DNA from: an uncultured Prevotellaceae bacterium
Lineage (GTDB): Bacteria; Bacteroidota; Bacteroidia; Bacteroidales; Bacteroidaceae
NCBI GenBank assembly: GCA_946410305.1
Contig: CAMJZV010000007.1
Span: 1 to 64,000 of the forward strand
Direction: 5' to 3'
DNA: 64,000 nt
Shown piece after piece: positions 1 to 7,060 of this stretch; the stretch's first letter is position 1, and the number at the start of each line of letters is the position of its first letter. The translations under genes and the position numbers were made by a program. The notes below the pieces were generated by a model. The model worked only from the letters and a program-made list of their open reading frames with translations. It had not been told where the DNA came from and made no database searches.

Positions 1-86
1 TCCATGCCCCTTGCCCCAAGAAAAGTGGAGCATGTGAAACATGCGAAACTTGAAATTCTGTTTTTTAATGCCTACAAACAGAAAGA

Positions 87-109
87 GGCGCATCCGAGGT
101 GGGTGCGCC
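87..109 (-). terminator. Probable terminator of uxaB
   Basis: A 9-bp stem (87-95 with 101-109, one G-T pair) with a 5-nt loop lies 25 bp past the uxaB stop. On the minus strand it is followed by a T-rich but not uniform tract. Confidence 0.55.
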
Positions 110-133
110 GCTAATTATTGTTATGAATACTTC

Positions 134-1576
134 TTACAGAATGGTCTTGACAGCCTCCAGCATGCCCTTCTCCTGAATGAGGTCGAGGAAGAGCTTCACC
201 ATCTGGTTCAGACCTTCAACCTTGTTCAGGTCTTCCTGCCAGATAAACTCGGCACCGAGTACACCGTCAGCAACCTTCTGGGTGTCGCCAGTAGCCCACA
301 GCTCCTTCAGCAAGTCCATAATCTTCTGGTCGTCATTAGGAACGATCTCTACGCCGTCCTCACGCTTGCCACCCTTGTAGTAGGTGATGATGGCTGCCAG
401 ACCGAAGACGAGACCCTTAGGCAGCTCGCCCTTGCGCTCCAGATAAGTCTTCACACCGGGCAGGTCGCGAGCCTGGAACTTGGGGAATGAGTTCAGCATG
501 ATGCTGGTTACCTGGTGGTCTACGAATGGGTTGTCGAAGCGCTCCAGCACGTCGCCAGCAAACTTCTCCAGCTCCTCCATTGGCAGGTCGAGGGTCTGCA
601 TCAACTCGTCGAACTGTACCTTGTGGATATACTTAGAGATAACCTCGTGGTTGCAAGCATCACGAACGATGTTGACACCACTCAGGAATGCAACAGGGCT
701 CAGTACGGTGTGCGGGCCATTCAGCAGGGTAACCTTACGCTTGTGGTAGGGCTCCTCTGAGGGAACGAACAGCACGTGCAGGCCAGCCTTGTCTGCGGGG
801 AACTCCTGGGCAACCTCCTTGGGAGCCTCGATAACCCACAGGTGGAAGTTCTCTGCCTGTACGACGAGGTTGTCGCGATAACCCACCTTCTCCTGAATCT
901 CAGCAATCTCCTTGCGGGGGAAGCCAGGAACGATACGGTCTACGAGGGTAGCGTAAACGCCGCAGCACTCGTCGAACCACTTCTTGAAGTCAGCAGGCAG
1001 CTGCCACAGTTCGATATACTTATTGATGCAATCCTTCAGCACGTGGCCGTTCAGGAAGATGAGCTCGCAGGGGAAGATAATCAAACCCTTCGTGGGGTCA
1101 CCGTTAAAGGTCTGCCAGCGGCGATACAGCAACTGTACCAGCTTACCGGGATAACTGCTAGCGGGCTTGTCCTCCAGCTTGCAGGCGGGATCAAAAGCGA
1201 TACCAGCCTCAGTGGTGTTAGAGATCACGAAACGAATCTCGGGCTGGTCAGCCAGTGCCATGAAGGCGTCGTTCTGAGAGTAGGGGTTCAGTGCACGACT
1301 GATCACGTCAATTCTCTCCAGTGTGTTTACGGGCTTGCCGTTCTCGCGACCCTGCAGGTTCACGTGGTACAGGCAGTCCTGACCGTTCAACCAATCTACC
1401 ATACCCTTGTCAATGGGCTGTACGACAACAACAGAACCGTTGAAGTTGGTCTTCTGGTCCATGTTCCAGATAATCCAATCAACGAATGCACGGAGGAAGT
1501 TACCCTCACCAAACTGAATCACCTTTTCAGGCATCACACTCTTCGGAGCGAAGTGTTTGTTTAACGGCTTTAACAT
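134..1576 (-). CDS. uxaB: Tagaturonate reductase (altronate oxidoreductase)
   Basis: A 480-aa NAD-dependent enzyme of the mannitol dehydrogenase/UxaB family, which reduces D-tagaturonate to D-altronate in galacturonate (pectin) catabolism in the cytoplasm. The N-terminus carries the nucleotide-binding signature VIQFGEGNFLRAFVDW, and the HKRKVTLLNGPHT stretch in the middle is typical of the family. Length matches E. coli UxaB (about 483 aa). The reading frame extends 26 codons further upstream, but the start at 1576 gives the family N-terminus (MLKPLNKHF). No other uronate genes are in the window; the gene appears monocistronic, with its own promoter and terminator. A related mannonate oxidoreductase role is possible but less likely. 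Confidence 0.88.
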   Translation of the reverse strand: MLKPLNKHFAPKSVMPEKVIQFGEGNFLRAFVDWIIWNMDQKTNFNGSVVVVQPIDKGMVDWLNGQDCLYHVNLQGRENGKPVNTLERIDVISRALNPYSQNDAFMALADQPEIRFVISNTTEAGIAFDPACKLEDKPASSYPGKLVQLLYRRWQTFNGDPTKGLIIFPCELIFLNGHVLKDCINKYIELWQLPADFKKWFDECCGVYATLVDRIVPGFPRKEIAEIQEKVGYRDNLVVQAENFHLWVIEAPKEVAQEFPADKAGLHVLFVPSEEPYHKRKVTLLNGPHTVLSPVAFLSGVNIVRDACNHEVISKYIHKVQFDELMQTLDLPMEELEKFAGDVLERFDNPFVDHQVTSIMLNSFPKFQARDLPGVKTYLERKGELPKGLVFGLAAIITYYKGGKREDGVEIVPNDDQKIMDLLKELWATGDTQKVADGVLGAEFIWQEDLNKVEGLNQMVKLFLDLIQEKGMLEAVKTIL

Positions 1577-1621
1577 AACGTATTTGCTTTTTGTTTTATT
1601 AGTTTGTTTTTTTATGTGATG

Positions 1622-1629
1622 CAAAGATA
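1622..1629 (-). promoter_or_regulatory. Candidate -7 box for uxaB
   Basis: TATCTTTG on the minus strand matches the Bacteroidetes -7 consensus TAnnTTTG and lies 46 bp before the uxaB start. No clear TTTG -33 box is seen at the usual distance. Confidence 0.5.
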
Positions 1630-1740
1630 GTGAATAATTCAATACGCTGTACATTATTTCACGTTATTTTAGACGTTAACGTTTGCGGATTATCACTCCC
1701 TGTCCTATATAATATAATAAGGTGTGAGAGTGCACACTGG

Positions 1741-1816
1741 ATTGCGAAGCCACACTTCGCACCTTTAGGTCGAAGAACCGCATCCCTTTTGACTATGTCA
1801 AGGGACTGTCCCCTGG
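1741..1816. repeat. Dispersed palindromic repeats in intergenic DNA
   Basis: Two repeat units lie side by side. Positions 1741-1777 hold a short hairpin (GCGAAG/CTTCGC) and are, in reverse complement, closely similar to 6275-6310 inside thrC. Positions 1801-1814 hold AGGGACTGTCCCCT, the palindrome that also flanks the insertion sequence and occurs twice in queA. Confidence 0.6.
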
Positions 1817-2119
1817 CATAACCATCTCTTTTGTCGGGTGCGTCGGGTGACGTCAGAACAAGAGGGGAATACTCAGCTCTCATATTGCCATATCTCCCTA
1901 CCTTTGCCGTTGAAAACGCGAGAACAGGCTGCGCCTCAGCATAGAGCGAGCTCTCTGCATTCGGTTTGCACTGTCCTTGCCAGAAAATCGCAGGGGAAGG
2001 CTTCTGCGGTGGAAGCTCTTAAGGAGAATGGAAAAACTCTTAAGGAGAATCTGAAAAATAGTAAAGAGAAAGGCGCCTTATCAATAGTTCACAGAGTATT
2101 AACAATTAAAAAAAAAATT
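1817..2119 (+). promoter_or_regulatory. Upstream region of the 2120 gene
   Basis: This gene-free stretch holds TACCTTTG at 1899-1906 (a possible -7 box) and a direct repeat of CTCTTAAGGAGAAT at 2016-2029 and 2037-2050. It reads open in the frame of the downstream gene, but the composition and lack of a family N-terminus argue for leader rather than protein. No other feature was recognised. Confidence 0.35.
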
Positions 2120-2449
2120 ATGCAAAGAATTTATTTCATTGACGAGATGACTCCGCTCTTGGAGCACTCTTATACCGACAAGAACGGACAACCACAGGTG
2201 TTTGCCGTGCAGGGCTTCGTGCTGAGCGATGGCTGCAACACGCTATATGGTGAGACGCAGGGCAACTATGCCAAGGCCGCGCTGGCACTGAAGCTGACGG
2301 TGGGGCAGTGCGTAGCGGTGCAGACCACCAGCTCGGCGCGCAGCTACACCACGAAGGACGGTGAACAGCGCTGGGAGAACCGTGTGACCATTACCAACAT
2401 TGCTCCGTTCGGACCACGACGTAAGGCTGAGGGAGGGCAGACGTCGTAA
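2120..2449 (+). CDS. Small OB-fold-like protein of unknown function
   Basis: A 109-aa protein without signal peptide or membrane segment. The alternating strand pattern and the end 'KDGEQRWENRVTITNI' resemble small single-stranded-DNA-binding-like (DUF3127/OB-fold) proteins of Bacteroidetes; this is a weak resemblance by eye. The frame stays open back to 1838, but the ATG at 2120 is preceded by an A-rich stretch and starts a plausible N-terminus (MQRIYFIDEM). It sits just upstream of a 38-bp inverted repeat and a mobile element. Function not established. Confidence 0.6.
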   Translation: MQRIYFIDEMTPLLEHSYTDKNGQPQVFAVQGFVLSDGCNTLYGETQGNYAKAALALKLTVGQCVAVQTTSSARSYTTKDGEQRWENRVTITNIAPFGPRRKAEGGQTS

Positions 2450-2450
2450 G

Positions 2451-2651
2451 AAAAGTTGCAAAGTTGCAAAGTAGCAAAGTTGCATTAAGGCCATTTTTAC
2501 CCCCTTGCCGCGGAATGGGATAAAATGGCGCTATAAAATATATATAATATATTATATATATTATTATAGAAGATGAAAGCTAAAAAATGACAAAATACCC
2601 CCCAAAAACACGCTTAATGCAACTTTGCTACTTTGCAACTTTGCAACTTTT
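2451..2651. repeat. Perfect 38-bp inverted repeat around an AT palindrome
   Basis: Positions 2451-2488 are the exact reverse complement of 2614-2651. Each arm is built from GCAAAGTT-like subrepeats. The 125-bp interior holds a near-palindrome (2490-2535, GCCATTTT...AAAATGGC) and a perfect 26-bp AT palindrome (2537-2562). No open reading frame lies inside. It does not look like a terminator of normal size. Confidence 0.9.
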
Positions 2652-2684
2652 GAATACACATTATTAACGTAACTCATTGAAATT

Positions 2685-2887
2685 ATGGACAATAACACTA
2701 TCAACAAAACACAACGGGTGCGAGGCTCGGCACGCATCCAACCAGACGGCACCTTCGACTTTAAACCCGACGGTCAAGGTGTGAAGAAAATAGAAGAGGT
2801 GCGCCAGGCTCGCAAGTCGCGCTGCACCTGTCGTTCAATCCGGATACGCTGAAGAGTGCCATGCGGTGCAGAATGATACAGTATTAG
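2685..2887 (+). pseudogene. Frameshifted remnant of a small protein gene
   Basis: An ORF from ATG 2685 (MDNNTINKTQRVRGSARIQ...) ends after 55 codons at 2852. In the +2 frame from 2822 a better-looking continuation appears (LHLSFNPDTLKSAM) running to a stop at 2887. The simplest reading is one small protein broken by an indel near 2815, with the IS element 20 bp downstream. Family not recognised. Confidence 0.4.
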
Positions 2888-2947
2888 TGGAAAGTGCACA
2901 CGGGGATGAAGTGAACCCAGAAAGTTGGACACAACTTAAAGGTTCAA

Positions 2948-3481
2948 ATGAGACGAAATTTTAGTGTTGAAGAAAAGATGTCCGCGATTGGATTAGTATT
3001 CCAAGGTGAATCAGCCCGTTCTGTGTCTCGTAGACTCCATTTAGGCCATCACATTTTATATGAATGGATAGAGAGTTACAAGCTCCGAGGTATTGAAGGT
3101 CTAAAACCGAAAGGAAAAAGACAGAGAAGACTTTCTTATGAAGAAAAATGCAGAATTATTCGTGAATATCAGGAAAGTGAATTAACTTTGTGCCAGCTTT
3201 CTGCCAAATACGATATAGCCAGTTCTGTATTAGCCAATTGGGTTCGATTGGCAGAGAGGAAAGGATTTGAAACCCTAATGTCTAAGAAACGTGGTCCAAA
3301 GACAGGTATGGTAAGAATGAAACGACTTTCAAAGGATGAATGCGAGAAGGAGAACGAGCGCCTTCGCAAGGAGAATGAACGCTTAAGGCTGGAGAATCTC
3401 CTGCTAAAAAAAGTGAGAGCCTTAGTCGAGGAAAGAGAAGCCCGAAACAGAGCGATTGGGCGCAAGCCATCGAAGAACTAA
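2948..3481 (+). CDS. IS3-family transposase OrfA (helix-turn-helix)
   Basis: 177 aa with two N-terminal helix-turn-helix segments (about residues 5-50 and 60-105, including 'SVSRRLHLGHHILYEWI') that bind the IS ends, followed by a charged leucine-zipper-like coiled coil (residues 120-160). Length is typical for IS150 OrfA. Its 3' end overlaps the OrfB frame, and a slippery A-tract lies at 3406-3412. Confidence 0.92.
   Translation: MRRNFSVEEKMSAIGLVFQGESARSVSRRLHLGHHILYEWIESYKLRGIEGLKPKGKRQRRLSYEEKCRIIREYQESELTLCQLSAKYDIASSVLANWVRLAERKGFETLMSKKRGPKTGMVRMKRLSKDECEKENERLRKENERLRLENLLLKKVRALVEEREARNRAIGRKPSKN
3406..3412 (+). other. Programmed -1 frameshift site (A AAA AAA)
   Basis: Seven A residues followed by G sit in OrfA frame as A-AAA-AAA, the classic slippery heptamer. 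A -1 shift joins OrfA to the OrfB frame, which is open from 3379. This is the mechanism known for IS3-family elements to make the OrfAB transposase. Confidence 0.8.
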
Positions 3482-3501
3482 GGCGTAAAGAGCATGCAGA
3501 C

Positions 3502-4320
3502 TTGGGGCTGCTGTTGGAGCTCAAGAAGATGGCTCGCAGTACGTTTTACTATCATCTTAAAAACAGCAAGAAGGAAGACAAATACAGAGAAGAGAAAGAT
3601 ATGATTTATGCCATCTTCCATAAGCATAAGGGGCGTTACGGCTATAGGCGCATTACGCTAGAACTCCGTAACAGGAATCGTCTTATTAACCACAAGACGG
3701 TCAAAAAGCTTATGGATGAACTCGAGCTTAAGAGTGAAGTGCGGAAAGTAAGATATCGCTCCTATAAAGGCGAGGTTGGCAAGACGGCCCCTAACATCAT
3801 CGACAGAGATTTCGTGGCCGACAGACCTTATCAGAAGCTAGCTACGGATGTAACCCAGATGACTGTTGGTGGTTGCAAGATCTACCTTTCTCCTATACTC
3901 GATATGTGTGATGGAGAGATACTGTCTTACACCATTGCAGACGCGCCAAACTTAGAAATGGTAATGGGTATGCTCAACCAGATGTACGAGCGCATAAAGC
4001 TGCCTGAGGGCGTTATATTGCATTCTGATCAAGGATGGCACTACCAGCATGCAGCTTACCAGAAAAGTCTCAAGAAGCATGGCATTACTCAAAGTATGTC
4101 TCGTAAAGGCAACTGCCTGGATAATGCCATGATGGAGAACTTCTTTGGTCTCATGAAGTCCGAACTGCTCTATCCTGGTAAATACACATCGGCAGAGGTC
4201 TTCAAGAAAGACCTGATAGAATACATTGAATATTATAATAACGAGAGAATAAAGCTCAGATTAAATGGAATGAGCCCAGTACAATACCGGACTCAATTCC
4301 AAATGAGCAATAATGTTTAA
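3502..4320 (+). CDS. IS3-family transposase OrfB (DDE integrase)
   Basis: 272 aa with an HTH_21-like N-terminal region ('HKGRYGYRRITLEL') and an rve integrase core. DDE candidates are the Asp in 'LATDVTQM', the Asp in 'LHSDQGWHY' and the Glu in 'NAMMENFFGLMKSE'. The frame is open from 3379, and the true product is probably the OrfAB fusion made by frameshifting; a TTG at 3502 is the only start in the annotated ORF. The reading frame is intact to its stop just inside the right repeat. Confidence 0.92.
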   Translation: MGLLLELKKMARSTFYYHLKNSKKEDKYREEKDMIYAIFHKHKGRYGYRRITLELRNRNRLINHKTVKKLMDELELKSEVRKVRYRSYKGEVGKTAPNIIDRDFVADRPYQKLATDVTQMTVGGCKIYLSPILDMCDGEILSYTIADAPNLEMVMGMLNQMYERIKLPEGVILHSDQGWHYQHAAYQKSLKKHGITQSMSRKGNCLDNAMMENFFGLMKSELLYPGKYTSAEVFKKDLIEYIEYYNNERIKLRLNGMSPVQYRTQFQMSNNV

Positions 4321-4394
4321 TCTGTCCAAACTTTGGGGTTCACTTCAGGACTGTCCCCCTGTGCACTTTTTTTGAAAATAGTTCCCTAGATTTC

Positions 4395-4424
4395 CAAAGG
4401 TACGGAGAAAACTTCGTACCTTTG
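4395..4424. promoter_or_regulatory. Palindromic divergent promoter boxes upstream of HU gene
   Basis: CAAAGGTACG (4395-4404) and CGTACCTTTG (4415-4424) are perfect reverse complements 10 bp apart. Each contains TACCTTTG, the Bacteroidetes -7 form, one per strand. The plus-strand box fits transcription of the HU genes; the minus-strand box would read into the IS element. Confidence 0.5.
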
Positions 4425-4548
4425 TATCGTGAAAAGAAGAGAACCATTAAGGCTGCGATTAAGCGAGAGCAGAATCAAGCTTGCTTGTTATGCCGAGCGA
4501 AAGCAGTCTGAACAAAGTTCAACCCTTAACCCTTAACCCTTAACCGAA
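4425..4548 (+). other. Leader of the HU operon with CCCTTAA tandem repeat
   Basis: The leader holds ATGCCGAG at about 4493 with a following CAGTCTGA, similar to the leader of the BT4734-like gene at 37.4 kb. A short tandem of AACCCTT units (4522-4546) ends just before the start codon at 4549. Confidence 0.4.
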
Positions 4549-4923
4549 ATGGCAGTTATCTACAGAATGTCGGAAGACACCCGCAAGCACACCGCACACC
4601 CTGGCAAGTGGTTTCCACGACCGGTGAACCTGGGCACCATAGAGACGGACCAGCTGGCCCGACTGGTGCAGCGCAACTGCTCGGTGAAACGCTCCGACGT
4701 GGTGGCCGTGCTGATAGAGCTGTCGGAGGTCGTCCAGCAACTGTTAAGGGACTCTCACCGCGTACGCCTGGACGGCATCGGTTCGCTGATGGTAGGTCTG
4801 TCAAGCGACCCCTGCGACGGCCCCAAGGATTTCTCGCGCGAGAAGTTGCGCAATATTCATATCTGCTTTAAGCCTGAAAAGGACCTGCAGATGGACGATG
4901 TAGAACTAACGGCTTTGCCGTAA
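4549..4923 (+). CDS. HU-related DNA-binding protein (divergent paralogue)
   Basis: 124 aa of the Bacteroidales HU-related histone-like family (TIGR01201 type), a nucleoid-associated DNA-binding protein. It shares the frame 'GKW-PR-V--TI-T-QLA--VQRNCSVK-SDV-AVL-EL' and 'R--LDGIGSL--GL' with the HU protein encoded 38 bp downstream but is clearly diverged and lacks its C-terminal tail. The family sits at recurrent accessory loci in Bacteroidales; its target is unknown. Start by ATG and family N-terminus. Confidence 0.8.
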   Translation: MAVIYRMSEDTRKHTAHPGKWFPRPVNLGTIETDQLARLVQRNCSVKRSDVVAVLIELSEVVQQLLRDSHRVRLDGIGSLMVGLSSDPCDGPKDFSREKLRNIHICFKPEKDLQMDDVELTALP

Positions 4924-4961
4924 TAAATAACCCTATGTTTAACTAAAAATTTTAAGTCATT

Positions 4962-5396
4962 ATGAGTGTATTTTACAGATTGCATCAAGACCAGAGTGTA
5001 GGAACCAAGAAGAGTGGTAAGTGGTATGCCCGCGCCGTGCCCATGGCGACCATCAACACCCGTCAGCTGGCGGAGATCATCCAGCGAAATTGTACTGTGA
5101 AGAAGTCCGACGTGCTGGCAGTACTGGACGAGCTGGTGGAGACCATGCGCGAGCAGATGCAGGACTCCAAGCGCGTGAAGCTGGACGGCTTCGGCTCGTT
5201 CAAGATCGGCCTGAATTCCAAGGGTGCCCGCACCGCGAAGTCGTTCACCGTCGCCGACCATATCGAGGGCATGCACGTGGTATTCACCCCCGAGCGCACC
5301 CACGACGCTGCTGGCAACCGCGTGAAGCAGTTCCTGCAGGGCGTGAAGTGCGAGGAGTTGCCTGAGAACAAGGTCGAGAAGGAGGAAGGGGAGTAG
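4962..5396 (+). CDS. HU-related DNA-binding protein, copy A
   Basis: 144 aa, HU/IHF-like fold with an N-terminal extension (residues 1-30) and a charged C-terminal tail. Conserved features include 'QRNCTVKKSDVLAVLDELVE' in the helical part and 'VKLDGFGSFKIGL' in the beta-arm base. It differs from the copy at 34.1 kb at only about 8 positions before the tail. It follows the diverged paralogue, is closed by a strong terminator, and is followed by a smalltalk miniprotein gene, an arrangement typical of Bacteroidales. Confidence 0.88.
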   Translation: MSVFYRLHQDQSVGTKKSGKWYARAVPMATINTRQLAEIIQRNCTVKKSDVLAVLDELVETMREQMQDSKRVKLDGFGSFKIGLNSKGARTAKSFTVADHIEGMHVVFTPERTHDAAGNRVKQFLQGVKCEELPENKVEKEEGE

Positions 5397-5406
5397 CCTC
5401 CCCCAA

Positions 5407-5432
5407 CCCCCTCCAAAAGGAGGGGGCTTTTT
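5407..5432 (+). terminator. Rho-independent terminator after HU copy A
   Basis: A perfect 8-bp G/C stem (CCCCCTCC, AAAA loop, GGAGGGGG) is followed by C and five T. It lies 10 bp past the stop codon. Confidence 0.9.
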
Positions 5433-5496
5433 AAAAGCGCGGAGAGATTCGTGAGATTAGAAAGATTCGTGTTCAGAAAAAAGAAAGGATTAGCGT

Positions 5497-5610
5497 ATGA
5501 AAAAGAAAAGTTTTTGGGATGTGCTGTTGAAGGTGACAGTAGCAGCCATCACGGCAGCCGCCACCGCGCTCACCACCACGTCATGTATGGGCAACGGCCC
5601 GATATTCTAA
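5497..5610 (+). CDS. Smalltalk-family miniprotein
   Basis: 37 aa: a basic start (MKKKSFWDVLLK), one hydrophobic/Ala-rich segment (residues 13-30) and a Cys at residue 30. This matches the 'smalltalk' family annotated in Bacteroidetes, always tiny, often next to HU-related genes; function unknown. The segment could be a signal peptide with lipobox-like TTSC or a single membrane helix. A second member is at 43473. Confidence 0.7.
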   Translation: MKKKSFWDVLLKVTVAAITAAATALTTTSCMGNGPIF

Positions 5611-5617
5611 AAGTAAA

Positions 5618-5647
5618 GGGGCATCCGAATCAATAATCGGGTGCCCC
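5618..5647. terminator. Bidirectional terminator between smalltalk gene and thrC
   Basis: A 10-bp stem (GGGGCATCCG with CGGGTGCCCC, one G-T pair) lies between convergent genes, with T-rich sequence on its plus side. Confidence 0.75.
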
Positions 5648-5674
5648 TGTTTATTTTGTATTAGCTAGCAGCTA

Positions 5675-7060
5675 TTATTGCTGCATGAGGTAGGCCTTGA
5701 AGTCCTGGAAGTCCTTCGTCATGGGGACACTCTGCTTCTGACCTTTCATGAAGGCCTGCAGGCGCTCAGGAATCTCGATGTCGGTGCCGAGGATGGCGTC
5801 GACCTTCTCCTTGAACTTGGCAGGGTGGGCGGTCTCGCAGAAGATACCGACCTCGCCAGGCTTCAGTCCGTCCTTCAGGGCTTGGTAGCCGCAAGCTCCG
5901 TGGGGGTCGAGGACGTAGCCTGTCTCCTTGTAGCAGCGGCGCATGGTGTCGGCAATCTGCTCGTCGCTATAGGTGGCACCGCTAATGAGCGAGCTGATCT
6001 TCTCGTGACTCTTGCCGTAGAGGTCGTAGATGCGGGCGAAGTTGCTGGGGTCACCAACATCCATGGCGTTGGCCAGCGTCTGTACTGACGGACGTGGGTT
6101 GTACTTGCCCGTCTGCAGGAACTCGTAGAACACGTCGTTGGCGTTGTTGGCAGCGATGAAACGAGAGATAGGCAGACCCATCTCGTGGCCGAACAAGGCG
6201 GCACAGATGTTGCCGAAGTTGCCAGAGGGGACGCACATGACGATGTCTGAGGGATGAAGGCTGAGGGATGAAGGTTCTTTGACCTGAAGGTCAAAGTGTG
6301 GCTTCGCAATGAGGGCTGAAAGACGGGCTACTGCATTGAAGTAGTAGAAGGCCTGAGGCAGGAAGCGGGCCACGTTGATAGAGTTGGCAGAGGTGAGCAT
6401 CATGTGCTTGTTGAGCTCCTCGTCCATGAAGGCGTTCTTGACCAGTGCCTGGCAGTCGTCGAAGACACCGTCGACCTCAATGGCGGTGATGTTCTTGCCA
6501 AGGGTAGTGAACTGACACTCCTGGATGGGGCTGACCTTGCCCTTGGGATAGAGCACGTAGACGTGGATGCCCTCCACGCCGAGGAAGCCGTTGGCTACGG
6601 CAGAACCCGTATCGCCGCTGGTGGCTACGAGGACATTGACCTCAGAGGAGCAAGGGGCAAGGGGCGAGGAGCAAGAGGATGGATTCGCGTTGCGCAGGAA
6701 ATACTGCAACAGGCGCGCCATGAAGCGGGCACCGACATCCTTGAAGGCGAGGGTAGGGCCATGGAACAACTCCAGGGAATAGATATTCTCCTCCACCTTA
6801 ACGATGGGACAGTCGAACGACAGGGTGTCGAAGACCAGGTCTTGCAGGGCGTCAGCATCGACGTCTTCACCAAAGAAGTTGGCGGCAACATTATAGGCAA
6901 TGTCCTGGAACGACATGTTCTTCATATCGTTGAAGAAGGCCTGAGGCAGTTTCTCGATGCGCTCTGGCATATAGAGTCCGCGGTCTTCTGCCAGACCTTT
7001 GACCACTGCTTTCTTCAGGTCGGCAAGTGGTGCTTTACCGTTAGTGCTGTAATATTTCAT
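5675..7060 (-). CDS. thrC: Threonine synthase
   Basis: 461-aa PLP enzyme that converts O-phosphohomoserine to threonine, last step of the pathway. The PLP-lysine motif is 'HGPTLAFKDVGARFMARLL', and 'VATSGDTGSAVA' binds phosphate. Start overlaps the stop of the upstream gene (ATGA at 7057-7060), so the operon thrA-thrB-like-thrC is translationally coupled here. Compared with the usual Bacteroidetes protein (about 430 aa) it has two extra stretches: 'NANPSSCSSPLAPCSSE' and 'SALIAKPHFDLQVKEPSS'. Both are encoded by repeat-like DNA (about 6630-6680 and 6241-6311). Confidence 0.95.
   Translation of the reverse strand: MKYYSTNGKAPLADLKKAVVKGLAEDRGLYMPERIEKLPQAFFNDMKNMSFQDIAYNVAANFFGEDVDADALQDLVFDTLSFDCPIVKVEENIYSLELFHGPTLAFKDVGARFMARLLQYFLRNANPSSCSSPLAPCSSEVNVLVATSGDTGSAVANGFLGVEGIHVYVLYPKGKVSPIQECQFTTLGKNITAIEVDGVFDDCQALVKNAFMDEELNKHMMLTSANSINVARFLPQAFYYFNAVARLSALIAKPHFDLQVKEPSSLSLHPSDIVMCVPSGNFGNICAALFGHEMGLPISRFIAANNANDVFYEFLQTGKYNPRPSVQTLANAMDVGDPSNFARIYDLYGKSHEKISSLISGATYSDEQIADTMRRCYKETGYVLDPHGACGYQALKDGLKPGEVGIFCETAHPAKFKEKVDAILGTDIEIPERLQAFMKGQKQSVPMTKDFQDFKAYLMQQ
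6241..6311. repeat. Dispersed repeat embedded in thrC
   Basis: Contains the tandem GAGGGATGAAGG and a palindrome TTTGACCTGAAGGTCAAA. Positions 6275-6310 closely match the reverse complement of intergenic 1741-1777. It is read in frame as an insertion in ThrC. Confidence 0.65.

Larger units (their letters stand above)
2907..4347 (+). mobile_element. IS3-family insertion sequence, IS150-like, complete
   Basis: The 1441-bp element has terminal inverted repeats of about 25 bp: the left starts TGAAGTGAACCCAGAAAG at 2907 and the right, in reverse complement, starts TGAAGTGAACCCCAAAG at 4347. A 3-bp direct repeat GGA flanks it (2904-2906 and 4348-4350). Length, two overlapping frames and a slippery site match the IS150 group. 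It appears intact and potentially active, and has split a palindromic dispersed repeat. Confidence 0.9.

Noticed and set aside
1..86. Possible gene at the left edge
   Set aside because: No convincing frame; it contains only a short hairpin (GCATGTGAAACATGC) and GGGGC-type repeat letters.
776..1564. Long plus-strand frame opposite uxaB
   Set aside because: It is the mirror frame of a well-supported gene; its translation has no family features and no start signals.
1838..2119. N-terminal extension of the 2120 gene
   Set aside because: The upstream translation is low-complexity and overlaps promoter-like and repeat DNA; the ATG at 2120 gives a sensible protein.
4522..4546. CCCTTAA repeat resembling telomere sequence
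   Set aside because: Only about three units in a bacterial leader; similar short spacer repeats occur across the window.
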